This document shows positions 34,516 through 42,259 of a stretch of DNA of 64,000 nt, in pieces; position 1 is the stretch's first letter, and the number at the start of each line of letters is the position of its first letter. Origin of the DNA: an uncultured bacterium (GTDB taxonomy: Bacteria > Planctomycetota > UBA1135 > GCA-002686595); contig CALBMX010000034.1 in assembly GCA_937896235.1 (NCBI GenBank), forward strand, positions 62,001 through 126,000, written 5' to 3'. The notes under the pieces were generated by a model, which made no database searches, was not told where the DNA came from, and saw only the letters and a program-made list of their open reading frames with translations. The position numbers were made by a program, and so were the translations under genes.

Positions 34516-35217
34516 CTATCTTCCGCTAGAACCTACCTTCGAGCGCTCTTCTGCCGTTCCGTCTTCATGGCCAATCACAAGGTGATCGGCCAGACCGAGG
34601 AAGAGGCCGTGTTCGACAATACCCGGTGTGCCCGCCAGCGCCAGAGCGAGCGCCTCGGCATCTGCGATCCCTCCCTCAAAAGCGCAGTCAAAAATCTCGT
34701 TCCCGTTGTCGGTCAAGTAAGCCTCGCCGCCGGCACCCGCTCGCAGGGTCGGTTCGGCTCCAAGCGCCAGCAAAGCTCTTTTAACGGGAGTCCGGGCGAA
34801 GGGGACGTACTCGACGGGCAAGGGGAAACTCACCCCGAGCGTCTCGACAACCTTGTCGAGACCAACAATGATCACAACCTGTTTAGAGAGGCTGGCAACC
34901 ACTTTCTCCCTCAGCAGCGCGCCCCCACCCCCCTTGATCATGGAGTAGTCGCCGTCGATCTCATCGGCGCCATCAATCGTTAGGTCGATCTGGCCCACCT
35001 CCTCGAACCCCACAATCGGAATGCCAAAAGCGCGGGCCTTGGTGGCTGTATCCAACGAAGTCGGAATCCCGCTTATGGACAGGCCCTCGTCAGTGATCCG
35101 CTCCCCGAGGCGCTCAAGGGTAAAAAACACCGTAGAACCGGTGCCGAGGCCGACCACCATCCCATTTTGGACCCTTTCCGCCGCTGCGCGGCCCGCTGCT
35201 CGTTTAGATGCACTCAT
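34516..35217 (-). CDS. rpiA: Ribose-5-phosphate isomerase A
   Basis: Pentose-phosphate enzyme interconverting ribose 5-phosphate and ribulose 5-phosphate. From ATG 35217 the product has 233 residues, normal for RpiA; the frame extends 17 codons further without homology. Motifs: GMVVGLGTGSTV (phosphate loop), LTIDGADEIDGDYSMIKGGGGALLREK (active-site Asp and Lys), and the closing GIVEHGLFLGLADHLVIG. It is divergent from feoA and is a single gene. Confidence 0.94.
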   Translation of the reverse strand: MSASKRAAGRAAAERVQNGMVVGLGTGSTVFFTLERLGERITDEGLSISGIPTSLDTATKARAFGIPIVGFEEVGQIDLTIDGADEIDGDYSMIKGGGGALLREKVVASLSKQVVIIVGLDKVVETLGVSFPLPVEYVPFARTPVKRALLALGAEPTLRAGAGGEAYLTDNGNEIFDCAFEGGIADAEALALALAGTPGIVEHGLFLGLADHLVIGHEDGTAEERSKVGSSGR

Positions 35218-35334
35218 ATTACGAGTGATTTTCAGGCCCCAAGGGCCCGGGAGCAAGCCTCGCGGCAAGAAGACTCGAAAGTCTTTAGTTTTATCCCCCC
35301 CTTCGTCGATAGGGGGCCTATACTTCCCCGTAAG

Positions 35335-35349
35335 TGAGAATCAGTCTCA
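35335..35349 (+). promoter_or_regulatory. Fur-box-like operator before feoA
   Basis: TGAGAATCAGTCTCA is a 7-1-7 palindrome that differs by one base from the common Fur site TGAGAATCATTCTCA. It lies 10 bases ahead of the feoA ATG and just after a possible -10 box (TATACT, 35319-35324). Binding of iron-loaded Fur here would block feoA-feoB transcription. This fits the usual control of ferrous iron uptake. Confidence 0.6.
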
Positions 35350-35359
35350 ACAAGAAACC

Positions 35360-35593
35360 ATGACACCGCTCTCCCGCCTCAACCTAGACTCTCCCGCCAC
35401 GCTCAGCCAGCTTGGTGGAGATCGCTCGTTTCAACGCCGCCTGATGGAGCTTGGCCTCTTGCCTGGCACGCGAGTGCGTGTGATTCGACGCGTGCCGCTG
35501 GGGGGCCTATTGGAGATCGAGGTGCGTCGCAGTCGCGTCACCTTGCGCATGAGCGAGGCCGATCTGGTCCTCGTCGCCCCCGTCGTCGGCTAG
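35360..35593 (+). CDS. feoA: Ferrous iron transport protein FeoA
   Basis: Small SH3-like cytosolic protein of 77 residues that works with FeoB. The sequence has the family pattern: LMELGLLPGTRVRVIRRVPLGGLLEIEVRRSRVTLRMSEADLVLV. The frame is open upstream to 35021, but that part overlaps the divergent rpiA gene; ATG 35360 gives the standard FeoA size. The gap to feoB is 24 bases. Confidence 0.92.
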   Translation: MTPLSRLNLDSPATLSQLGGDRSFQRRLMELGLLPGTRVRVIRRVPLGGLLEIEVRRSRVTLRMSEADLVLVAPVVG

Positions 35594-35617
35594 CGCGACT
35601 CCGAGCACCCCAACCTT

Positions 35618-37900
35618 ATGCGCTCGCCACTGATCGCAATCGCCGGTAATCCAAACACCGGCAAGACCACCCTCTTCAATCAGCTGACCGGCTCGACGGG
35701 TAAGGTTGGGAACTATCCCGGCATCACGGTCGACCGCCACATGGGCACGGTCGAGCTCCCCAAAGCCGGACCGGTGCGCGTAATGGACGTACCGGGCACG
35801 TATAGCTTGGCGGCTCGAAGCGAAGAGGAGCGCGTCGCGATCGAGGTCATTGCCGGCCTGTCTAGCAACGACTCCTATCGCCCCGACGCTGTACTTGTCG
35901 TTACCGACGCTACGCAGCTCAACCGGAACTTGTACTTGCTCTTGCAGGTGCTCGAGCTAGAAGTGCCCACCGTTGTCGCCCTTACAATGGTCGATGTTCT
36001 CGAGGCCAAGGGTGAGCACATCGATCAAGCTGCCCTTGCGCGGGAGCTTGGTGTTGCCGTGGTCGAGGTCACTGCAAGCACGGGACGCGGGCTCGATAAC
36101 TTACGTGCGGCCTTGGATCGTGCACTGCTAGGTCCTGCGCCCACGCCTCGCTGGACTCCCCCCGAAGACCTGAACCGTTTCTTGCAGCCGCTCTCGGATG
36201 CGCTCCCCAAGGAGTGGAATGCCACGGGATCCCGCTGCACGGCGCTCTGCTTGTGGGCCCTTCTCTCCATTGATGACTCCGACGAGCACGTCGGCATAAC
36301 CCCTACGTTACGCGCGGCTGTAGACACTTGCCGCAAGAGCGCAAGCGAAGCGGGCCGCGACATTGAAGAAGAGGTGATCGCCGGCCGCTACTCTTGGATC
36401 GATGAGCGAAGCGAGAGCTTCCACCCCTCCGGGGAAGGCCGCGTCCACCACTCGACCGACAAGGTCGATAAGTTACTCCTACACCCCCTCATCGGTTTCC
36501 TTGTCTTCTTGGGAACGATGACCGTTGTCTTCCAGGCGCTCTTCTCTTGGGCTGACCCCATGATCGGCGTGGTGGAGACCGCTGTCGGTTGGCTGGGATC
36601 GCTAATCTCCGGATTGCTCCCTCCTGGCATCTTTCACGACCTTATCGTGGATGGTCTTATCGGAGGCGTTGGCGCGGTGTTGGTTTTCCTACCCCAGATC
36701 CTGCTGCTCTTCCTCTTCATCGGACTGATGGAAGACACGGGATACATGAGTCGCGTCGCGTTCCTAATGGACCGCGTCATGCGCCTAGTCGGACTCCACG
36801 GTCGCGCGTTCGTTCCGATGATGAGCAGCTTCGCCTGCGCTGTTCCAGCGGTCATGGCGACCCGCACGATGGAGCGCAAACGAGATCGCCTACTGACGAT
36901 GATGGTCGTGCCCTTGATGACCTGCTCCGCTCGACTCCCCGTCTACACCCTCTTGATTGCCGTGATGGCGAGGCCGGGTGAAGAGGCCCGCTTTCACCAG
37001 GGGCTCCTGATGGCAGGCATGTACATCTTCAGCACGCTGCTCGCACTCATCGTTGCGGGTGTTCTTTCGCGAACGGTCATCCGTGGACCCAAGGTCCCGC
37101 TGATTCTAGAGATGCCGCCTTACCGAATGCCCCATTGGCCAAGTGTGGTGCGGATGCTTCGCCAGCGCGCAACAGTCTTCGTCCGCGATGCGGGCGGGGT
37201 TATCCTCGTGTGTTCGCTGGTCATGTGGGCTCTGCTCGCCTTCCCTCGTAGCTCTGATTCCAGCCCAGAACTCTCGAAGATGCAGGTGGAGCTAACTCAA
37301 CGGACAGAGCTCTTGGCAAGCTCGGAAGACACCGGGTTCAACCAGGAGGGTGGAGCGGAAATCGCTGCGGAAGATCGCATTGGTGCGGACTTCGGCTCGG
37401 TGGAGAACCGCGCCGCGTTCCAATTGCAAACCGACGAACTTGCAACTGCCGTTGGTCAGAAGCTCTCCGCGGAGCGTCTTGCCACTAGCTACGGAGGTCG
37501 CTTGGGTCGAACGATCGAACCCGTCATCGCACCTCTCGGCTTTGATTGGAAAATGGGGGTCGGCCTCATCGGCGCCTTCGCGGCGCGCGAGGTTTTTGTA
37601 AGCACGATGGGAGTGGTCTACGGAGTTGGCGAAGACCTAGACGAAGAGTCCAACCTGCTTAGAGATCGACTGCGCCGAGAGACGCGGCCTGATGGGAGCC
37701 GCGCCTACACGCCACTTGTCTGCTTCAGCCTGCTTGTCTTTTTTGCATTGGCTTGCCAGTGCATGACCACTCTTGCGGTGGTCTACCGAGAGACCAAAGG
37801 CTGGCAGTGGCCGACCTTCTTGTTTAGCTACACCTTAGTCCTGGCGTGGGGCTGCAGCTTCCTTGTTTATCAAGGCGGATCGCTGCTCGGCTACGCGTAG
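35618..37900 (+). CDS. feoB: Ferrous iron transporter FeoB
   Basis: GTP-gated iron(II) permease of 760 residues. The N-terminal G domain has G1 at 10-17 (GNPNTGKT), the switch region GNYPGITVDRHMGTV and G3 DVPGTYSL. G4, normally NxxD, reads TMVD (123-126), an unusual loss of the Asn that contacts guanine. The membrane part contains FeoB gates (MEDTGYMSRVAFLMDRVMRLVGLHGRAFVPMMSSFACAVPAVMATRT, and VMWALLAFPRS). A loop at about 545-620 is polar and variable. It forms an operon with feoA under a Fur-like site. Confidence 0.93.
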   Translation: MRSPLIAIAGNPNTGKTTLFNQLTGSTGKVGNYPGITVDRHMGTVELPKAGPVRVMDVPGTYSLAARSEEERVAIEVIAGLSSNDSYRPDAVLVVTDATQLNRNLYLLLQVLELEVPTVVALTMVDVLEAKGEHIDQAALARELGVAVVEVTASTGRGLDNLRAALDRALLGPAPTPRWTPPEDLNRFLQPLSDALPKEWNATGSRCTALCLWALLSIDDSDEHVGITPTLRAAVDTCRKSASEAGRDIEEEVIAGRYSWIDERSESFHPSGEGRVHHSTDKVDKLLLHPLIGFLVFLGTMTVVFQALFSWADPMIGVVETAVGWLGSLISGLLPPGIFHDLIVDGLIGGVGAVLVFLPQILLLFLFIGLMEDTGYMSRVAFLMDRVMRLVGLHGRAFVPMMSSFACAVPAVMATRTMERKRDRLLTMMVVPLMTCSARLPVYTLLIAVMARPGEEARFHQGLLMAGMYIFSTLLALIVAGVLSRTVIRGPKVPLILEMPPYRMPHWPSVVRMLRQRATVFVRDAGGVILVCSLVMWALLAFPRSSDSSPELSKMQVELTQRTELLASSEDTGFNQEGGAEIAAEDRIGADFGSVENRAAFQLQTDELATAVGQKLSAERLATSYGGRLGRTIEPVIAPLGFDWKMGVGLIGAFAAREVFVSTMGVVYGVGEDLDEESNLLRDRLRRETRPDGSRAYTPLVCFSLLVFFALACQCMTTLAVVYRETKGWQWPTFLFSYTLVLAWGCSFLVYQGGSLLGYA

Positions 37901-37994
37901 AGCACCGTCTCCTTTTACTTGCTATTGGACACCCGTCTGTAGCGCTAGCAGGACACCCTCACGCAAAAGGCCGCGCGCAGACCCCTTTGCGCGT

Positions 37995-38011
37995 TTGGCA
38001 CGGATCTCGCC
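37995..38011 (+). promoter_or_regulatory. Strong sigma-54 promoter before secreted protein
   Basis: TTGGCACGGATCTCGCC matches all eight consensus bases of the -24 box and the critical GC of the -12 box at exact spacing. The predicted start is about 38022, leaving a 27-base leader with an AGAGG ribosome-binding site (about 38036-38040) before the ATG at 38049. Geometry is therefore fully consistent with a working promoter. Confidence 0.7.
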
Positions 38012-38048
38012 TTTGGTTGACCATTACGCAAACCCCAGAGGTCACACC

Positions 38049-38567
38049 ATGATTCGCAACGCAATTCAGCGCGCCGCCCTTGGCGCCTTTCTTCTCGCCG
38101 CCCTCGGCACGCAAGCATCCGCTGGCGTGGTTCAACTCGGTGCCGCCCAGCATCACTCTCCATCACTTGGTGTCGTCGCGAGCAGCTGCACCCTTCACGC
38201 CCACTGCGTGCCTCAAAGCAACTGGATCCCAGCCCACAACGAGCTGGTTCGGCAGGAGGTCTGGATCCCCGCAAAGCAAACCCAAGTGTGGGTCGCACCG
38301 ATTTTTGAGCAGCACTGCAACTTCTTCGGGGGGACCTATCGAGTGCAAGTCGGAGGCGGTTACTTCCAAACGCACTGCGAGCCACGGAGCAAGCAAGTCA
38401 TCGTTAAGAACATCTCTGTTCCAGGGCATTGGGAGCAGTCCTGTCTGGCGATCGCGGCGCCTCCGATAACCATTTTCAAAGGCCACTCAAAAAAGGGGTC
38501 GACCTTCCAAGGCTACGGCCCAAAGGTCTACGGCAAGAAGCACAAGATCAAAGGGTACGGCGGCTAA
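38049..38567 (+). CDS. Secreted Cys/His-rich protein of unknown function
   Basis: A 172-residue protein with a clear signal peptide (cleavage after ALGTQASA, residue 25). The mature part has five cysteines (47, 53, 90, 110, 132), several next to His: CTLHAHC, EQHC, THC. It has repeated WIPA/VPGHW motifs and a basic Gly/Tyr/Lys-rich tail. This pattern suggests an exported metal-binding or disulfide-linked surface protein, but no family was recognised. The start is set at ATG 38049; the frame runs upstream into feoB without homology. A strong sigma-54 promoter precedes it, so it may be co-regulated with motility or nitrogen rather than with feoAB. Confidence 0.75.
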   Translation: MIRNAIQRAALGAFLLAALGTQASAGVVQLGAAQHHSPSLGVVASSCTLHAHCVPQSNWIPAHNELVRQEVWIPAKQTQVWVAPIFEQHCNFFGGTYRVQVGGGYFQTHCEPRSKQVIVKNISVPGHWEQSCLAIAAPPITIFKGHSKKGSTFQGYGPKVYGKKHKIKGYGG

Positions 38568-38589
38568 GCCCCCACGCCTATAGGAACGA

Positions 38590-38630
38590 CAGGAGCGCAA
38601 CTCGAGACCCAACTTCGAGTTGCGCTCCTG
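38590..38630. terminator. Hairpin between convergent genes
   Basis: Arms CAGGAGCGCAACTCGA (38590-38605) and its complement (38615-38630) form a perfect 16-base-pair stem with a nine-base loop. It lies between the convergent secreted-protein and SGNH genes. T-runs are short on both sides, so its strength is unclear. Confidence 0.6.
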
Positions 38631-38631
38631 C

Positions 38632-39780
38632 TTAGGTTCCAGCTTCGCCAAGTAGGTGCTTGCGAATTTGTTCGGCAACTCGCTCCGCGCCTTTTGGGGT
38701 GAAGTGCAGGAAGTCGTAGTAGTTCTCCAAGCCTGGCTCGAGATCCTTCGAGAGATCGATGTCAATCACGCCGCGCTCACGCGCGACCTCACCACAGCGC
38801 TCTGCAGTTTTCCGCATGAGCTCCCGAACAAGACGGTGACTGTAGTAGGTGTCGACACCCGAACCGTAGATGACCCCTTGCGCGAAGTTCCACATCCACT
38901 TGGACTCGTCGGGGCTCATCTCTTTATCGAAGCACGGCTGGCGAACCACAACCACTTCCTTCGCCATCGTCTTGGCGAACTCGATAAGGCCGCCGAGCTC
39001 CGTTGCGAACTGCTCGATCATCTCCGTAGGGTCGGGGCACTCATCCAACATCACGCGCGCCTCTTGGCGTCGCTTTCGCTGTTGTAAGATTCGCTTGCCA
39101 ACAGCGTTGCGCACCTCTTCCGTTGGCCGCAGCCTACGGTGTGCACGCACGACAAGCGCGCGAATGGCCGTCCTCTTGGGGTGCCATCCAAAGGGCCCTT
39201 CCGGGTGGAGCTCGAATAGATGGGATAGAGCGACCCCGTCTTCCCACGGCGCTTTGGGTGTGCTCAACTCGAGCCAGCGCACCAAGTTGCTCGCGCCGAC
39301 CATCAGCACGAGACAATCCAGGGAGTGGTAGCGCGGCTGTATTTTTTCGAGCAAGGTTTGAATCTGCGCGCAAGAGATTCGCGAGCGCGCAATACTGCCG
39401 ACATGGGTGCGTTGGACTTGCAGTTGCGCAAGGTTAGATTCGCTGGCAAGCTGGGTCTCGAGTTGACCAGCGACGGTCTCGGGTTGATCCAGGTAGTAGC
39501 CTTCGACACACGATCCGCCCGCGAGTAATACTCGATAACACGACTCACCCGCTGCGGGCGGAGCACCCCCACGCTCACCATCTCGATTGGCCTGCCAGTG
39601 CACAACTGGCGGTAGCATCGGTAGCGATTCCCGATCTAGCAGGAAGCGCTGCTTGCGGTTGGGCCACCAGCAATAGTAGCCGCCCTTCGAACGCAGTACG
39701 GCCCGCGCCAAGAGCTCGGCGATTACCCCGCAAGCTGCCAAGCCGCCCACGGATACGGCGAGAAGTTCGAGGGCACTCAC
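38632..39780 (-). CDS. Membrane-anchored SGNH/GDSL hydrolase-like protein
   Basis: Protein of 382 residues from GTG 39780, whose GTGA overlaps the stop of the flippase gene; the frame is open further upstream, but only inside that gene. A hydrophobic anchor (about 5-28) is followed by an SGNH fold: block I nucleophile Ser90 in LLAGGSCVEGYY, block III LVLMVGASNL, and a C-terminal DFLHFTPKGAERVAEQI with the catalytic Asp/His pair. Such enzymes add or remove acyl groups on exported glycans. Tight coupling to a flippase suggests exopolysaccharide modification. The usual block II Gly is not obvious. Confidence 0.65.
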   Translation of the reverse strand: MSALELLAVSVGGLAACGVIAELLARAVLRSKGGYYCWWPNRKQRFLLDRESLPMLPPVVHWQANRDGERGGAPPAAGESCYRVLLAGGSCVEGYYLDQPETVAGQLETQLASESNLAQLQVQRTHVGSIARSRISCAQIQTLLEKIQPRYHSLDCLVLMVGASNLVRWLELSTPKAPWEDGVALSHLFELHPEGPFGWHPKRTAIRALVVRAHRRLRPTEEVRNAVGKRILQQRKRRQEARVMLDECPDPTEMIEQFATELGGLIEFAKTMAKEVVVVRQPCFDKEMSPDESKWMWNFAQGVIYGSGVDTYYSHRLVRELMRKTAERCGEVARERGVIDIDLSKDLEPGLENYYDFLHFTPKGAERVAEQIRKHLLGEAGT

Positions 39781-41360
39781 GCAGTGCGCCTCCGCCAAAG
39801 TCTTGCTACGAGCTCGCCCCGTAGATCGAGGTGCGCATCCTTGCGGTACACAAAGAAGATCCACGTCAAGCCAAACAGGACCACCATCCCTACCCCGGAA
39901 GAGAGCACAGGAAGCCAACCCTCGACGCCAAGTCCGAACTTGCACCAGAGCAGGAATGAGACGGGAACAAGACTTCCGAGAAGCGCGCGCAAAACGACAT
40001 AGCGCAGATAACTTGACACGCTGACTCCAAGCTCGCGGCAGGTAATCCACACGACGTAAATCGCGAAGAGAGTGTTCGGGATCGCGGTCCCGAGAGCGAC
40101 ACCATTTAACCCGTACGACGTTTCAACAAGTGCGAGGCTGATCACTAGATTGAGTGCTCCCATGAGGAGAATCGCCAGCGCTGGTTTTTGCGGGAGACCA
40201 AGTCCCATAAGGACAGGGAGCGCCACGCCACGGACGGGCAAAAAGAAGAAGAACGAGACGACCAAGATTTGCGTGATCGACCCCGACTCACTTCGGTAGC
40301 TGTCCTCGAGCCACGCCTTTAAGAACTCTGGGCCAAGCACAAGCAAAAACAATCCGATGCAGAGCGCGATTGAGAGCGCGACTTTCGACCACTTGAAAAA
40401 GATCGCGCTCAACTGGGAGATGTCTCCTCGGGTTTTCATGCGCGTCGCAAATGGCATCACAACCAAACCGATACCAAGCACGAGTGAGATCATGTACTCG
40501 AAGAACTTGTTGCCATTGTCGTACATCGTTACCCCCTCGATGGACCAGCTCGACTCGCCGATGACAAGCGCGTCGATGCGGAACGCGAGCAGCGCGCCGA
40601 TGTTGAGCAACATGGAGAACAGGCTAAAGCTGAGGATGTCCCGCATGCGCGAGCGGTCGTAGTTCGCTAAGTTGAACTTGACGTGCGGGTGCCGACGTTT
40701 GACGACGTACATCGCGACGATGAACTCGAGAGCGAGGCTGATGAACTGGATGACGGCCAGGTAGACGATGTCCGCATCGTAAGACAGGAACAACATCGTC
40801 AACGCAAGACGGACGATGAGCTCGCCGGCCTGGATGGCGTTGCGATGATAGAAGTCGTGGTGTGCGGCGAGGATTGCGTAGGGCAAGCGACCAACGAAAC
40901 CAGCGCCGAGCTGAACGACCACCATGAGGTAGGCGATGCGCGCCCCTCGAAGTGCGTCGGGCCCTAGTAGCGCAACCTTCTCCCCGCTCAGGTACTTGGA
41001 ATCAAAGAAGAAGTACAGTCCGCCACCGATCAAGACCGCTGCCGCACCGAGCGCCAAGCACATGCCGATGCAAGTCGACAAAACCTTGTTGTACCCCTCG
41101 TCATCTTTGCGCTCGATGCACTGCGATAGAAAGCGCACCGACGCCATGGGCACCCCGACGATGAACAACTTCAAGATGCCTGTCATCGCAACGATCACAA
41201 GCCACACCCCATACGAACCGCTGTACAACGTCTCGCCGCTCGCGGTAAGTTGCGCACTCGCGTGAACGTCAAACGCCTCCAGCATGAATGGAGTGAGCTG
41301 CATCATCACGAAGATCTGAACGATCGTGAGGAGCCAGGATGAGCCGATGTACTTGAACAC
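39777..41360 (-). CDS. Polysaccharide flippase (Wzx/MATE-like)
   Basis: Membrane protein of about 527 residues with 12-14 hydrophobic spans, beginning FKYIGSSWLLTIVQIFVMMQLTPFML. The pattern (YNKVLSTCIGMCLALGAAAVLI, then DILSFSLFSMLLNIGALLAFRIDALVIGE) is that of lipid-linked oligosaccharide flippases of the MOP superfamily. The GTG at 41360 is used as start because it is seven bases after the upstream gene's stop; the open frame before it overlaps that gene. Substrate unknown. Flanked by two SGNH hydrolases in the same operon. Confidence 0.8.
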   Translation of the reverse strand: MFKYIGSSWLLTIVQIFVMMQLTPFMLEAFDVHASAQLTASGETLYSGSYGVWLVIVAMTGILKLFIVGVPMASVRFLSQCIERKDDEGYNKVLSTCIGMCLALGAAAVLIGGGLYFFFDSKYLSGEKVALLGPDALRGARIAYLMVVVQLGAGFVGRLPYAILAAHHDFYHRNAIQAGELIVRLALTMLFLSYDADIVYLAVIQFISLALEFIVAMYVVKRRHPHVKFNLANYDRSRMRDILSFSLFSMLLNIGALLAFRIDALVIGESSWSIEGVTMYDNGNKFFEYMISLVLGIGLVVMPFATRMKTRGDISQLSAIFFKWSKVALSIALCIGLFLLVLGPEFLKAWLEDSYRSESGSITQILVVSFFFFLPVRGVALPVLMGLGLPQKPALAILLMGALNLVISLALVETSYGLNGVALGTAIPNTLFAIYVVWITCRELGVSVSSYLRYVVLRALLGSLVPVSFLLWCKFGLGVEGWLPVLSSGVGMVVLFGLTWIFFVYRKDAHLDLRGELVARLWRRRTA

Positions 41361-41367
41361 TTTGGAG

Positions 41368-42123
41368 TTACTTGGGTGGTTCGGGGAAGAGCAGGAGGGC
41401 CAGCTCCCCACCCTCTCTTCGGACCCAATCGGCAAGAACTTGGTACCCGTCCGCGTTCAAGTGAAAGCGGTCGCTCGAGTAGGCCATAGCGAGCTGTCCT
41501 AAAGGATCACGCAAAGGCGCCCGGTTGAGATTCAGAAAACCCACGCCGCCACGTGCGAGGCAGAGCCTAGCCACCGCGTTGTTGAGTTCATCGAGGTCTT
41601 CACTTTCGCCACGTGTTGTGTCTCGCTGGGGCAAGAGGCCGAGCACAAGCACCTCAGCTTGCGGGGCCAAAGCGACCAGGTCATCAACGACTCCCTCGAC
41701 GCGCTGTGCGACGGCCTCTGGCGAGGCCCCTAAGCGTGTGCGATCGAGACTTCCGGCGTACAGCACGACACCGGAGACCGTCGGCCAAATCTCCTCTGAA
41801 GTCGCCGAGGCTAAACGGGCCCTCAGGAGCTCGGCCTCTTCCTCGCCGACGCCACGATTGATAGCGGGGACCCCTTGGAAAAGGAAGGGGAGCGGCATGC
41901 GCTCGATGGTTGACGAACCGAAAAACAAGATCGCGCCGGGGGGGACTTGGTCCACAGCGAAGGTGGCCATTCGCGCCTCGCGGTGAAAGGCCCTACGCTC
42001 GGCGTTAGCCGCATCGACATCTTCGCCCGCGTGTTGAATATCCCAAAGACCTGGGACAACGTTGATGTACCAGAGACCTCCAGCCAGGAGCAGGCCCGCT
42101 ACCAATGTGCCGATCTTTTTCAC
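41368..42123 (-). CDS. Secreted SGNH hydrolase (GDSL-like)
   Basis: A 251-residue protein with an N-terminal anchor or signal (about 4-24). Block I is ILFFGSSTIERM with nucleophile Ser71 (GSS instead of GDS, as in PAF-acetylhydrolase-like members). Block II and III equivalents are INRGVGEEE and LYAGSLDRTRL. Block V is DRFHLNADGYQVLADWV with the catalytic Asp/His. Likely a periplasmic carbohydrate esterase or acyltransferase partner of the flippase encoded next. First gene of the minus-strand trio. Confidence 0.75.
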   Translation of the reverse strand: MKKIGTLVAGLLLAGGLWYINVVPGLWDIQHAGEDVDAANAERRAFHREARMATFAVDQVPPGAILFFGSSTIERMPLPFLFQGVPAINRGVGEEEAELLRARLASATSEEIWPTVSGVVLYAGSLDRTRLGASPEAVAQRVEGVVDDLVALAPQAEVLVLGLLPQRDTTRGESEDLDELNNAVARLCLARGGVGFLNLNRAPLRDPLGQLAMAYSSDRFHLNADGYQVLADWVRREGGELALLLFPEPPK

Positions 42124-42259
42124 AACCCGTGATTATGGCGAAGGGGGGGATGGCGAGGGGAATCCGTAGCAACAAAATCGATAGCGAACCCAAGGAAAGA
42201 GGGAGGCTCGCAAATTCCTGCGGCCCCCCTCCTCGCTCACTTCTGACTCGTACGTCGCT

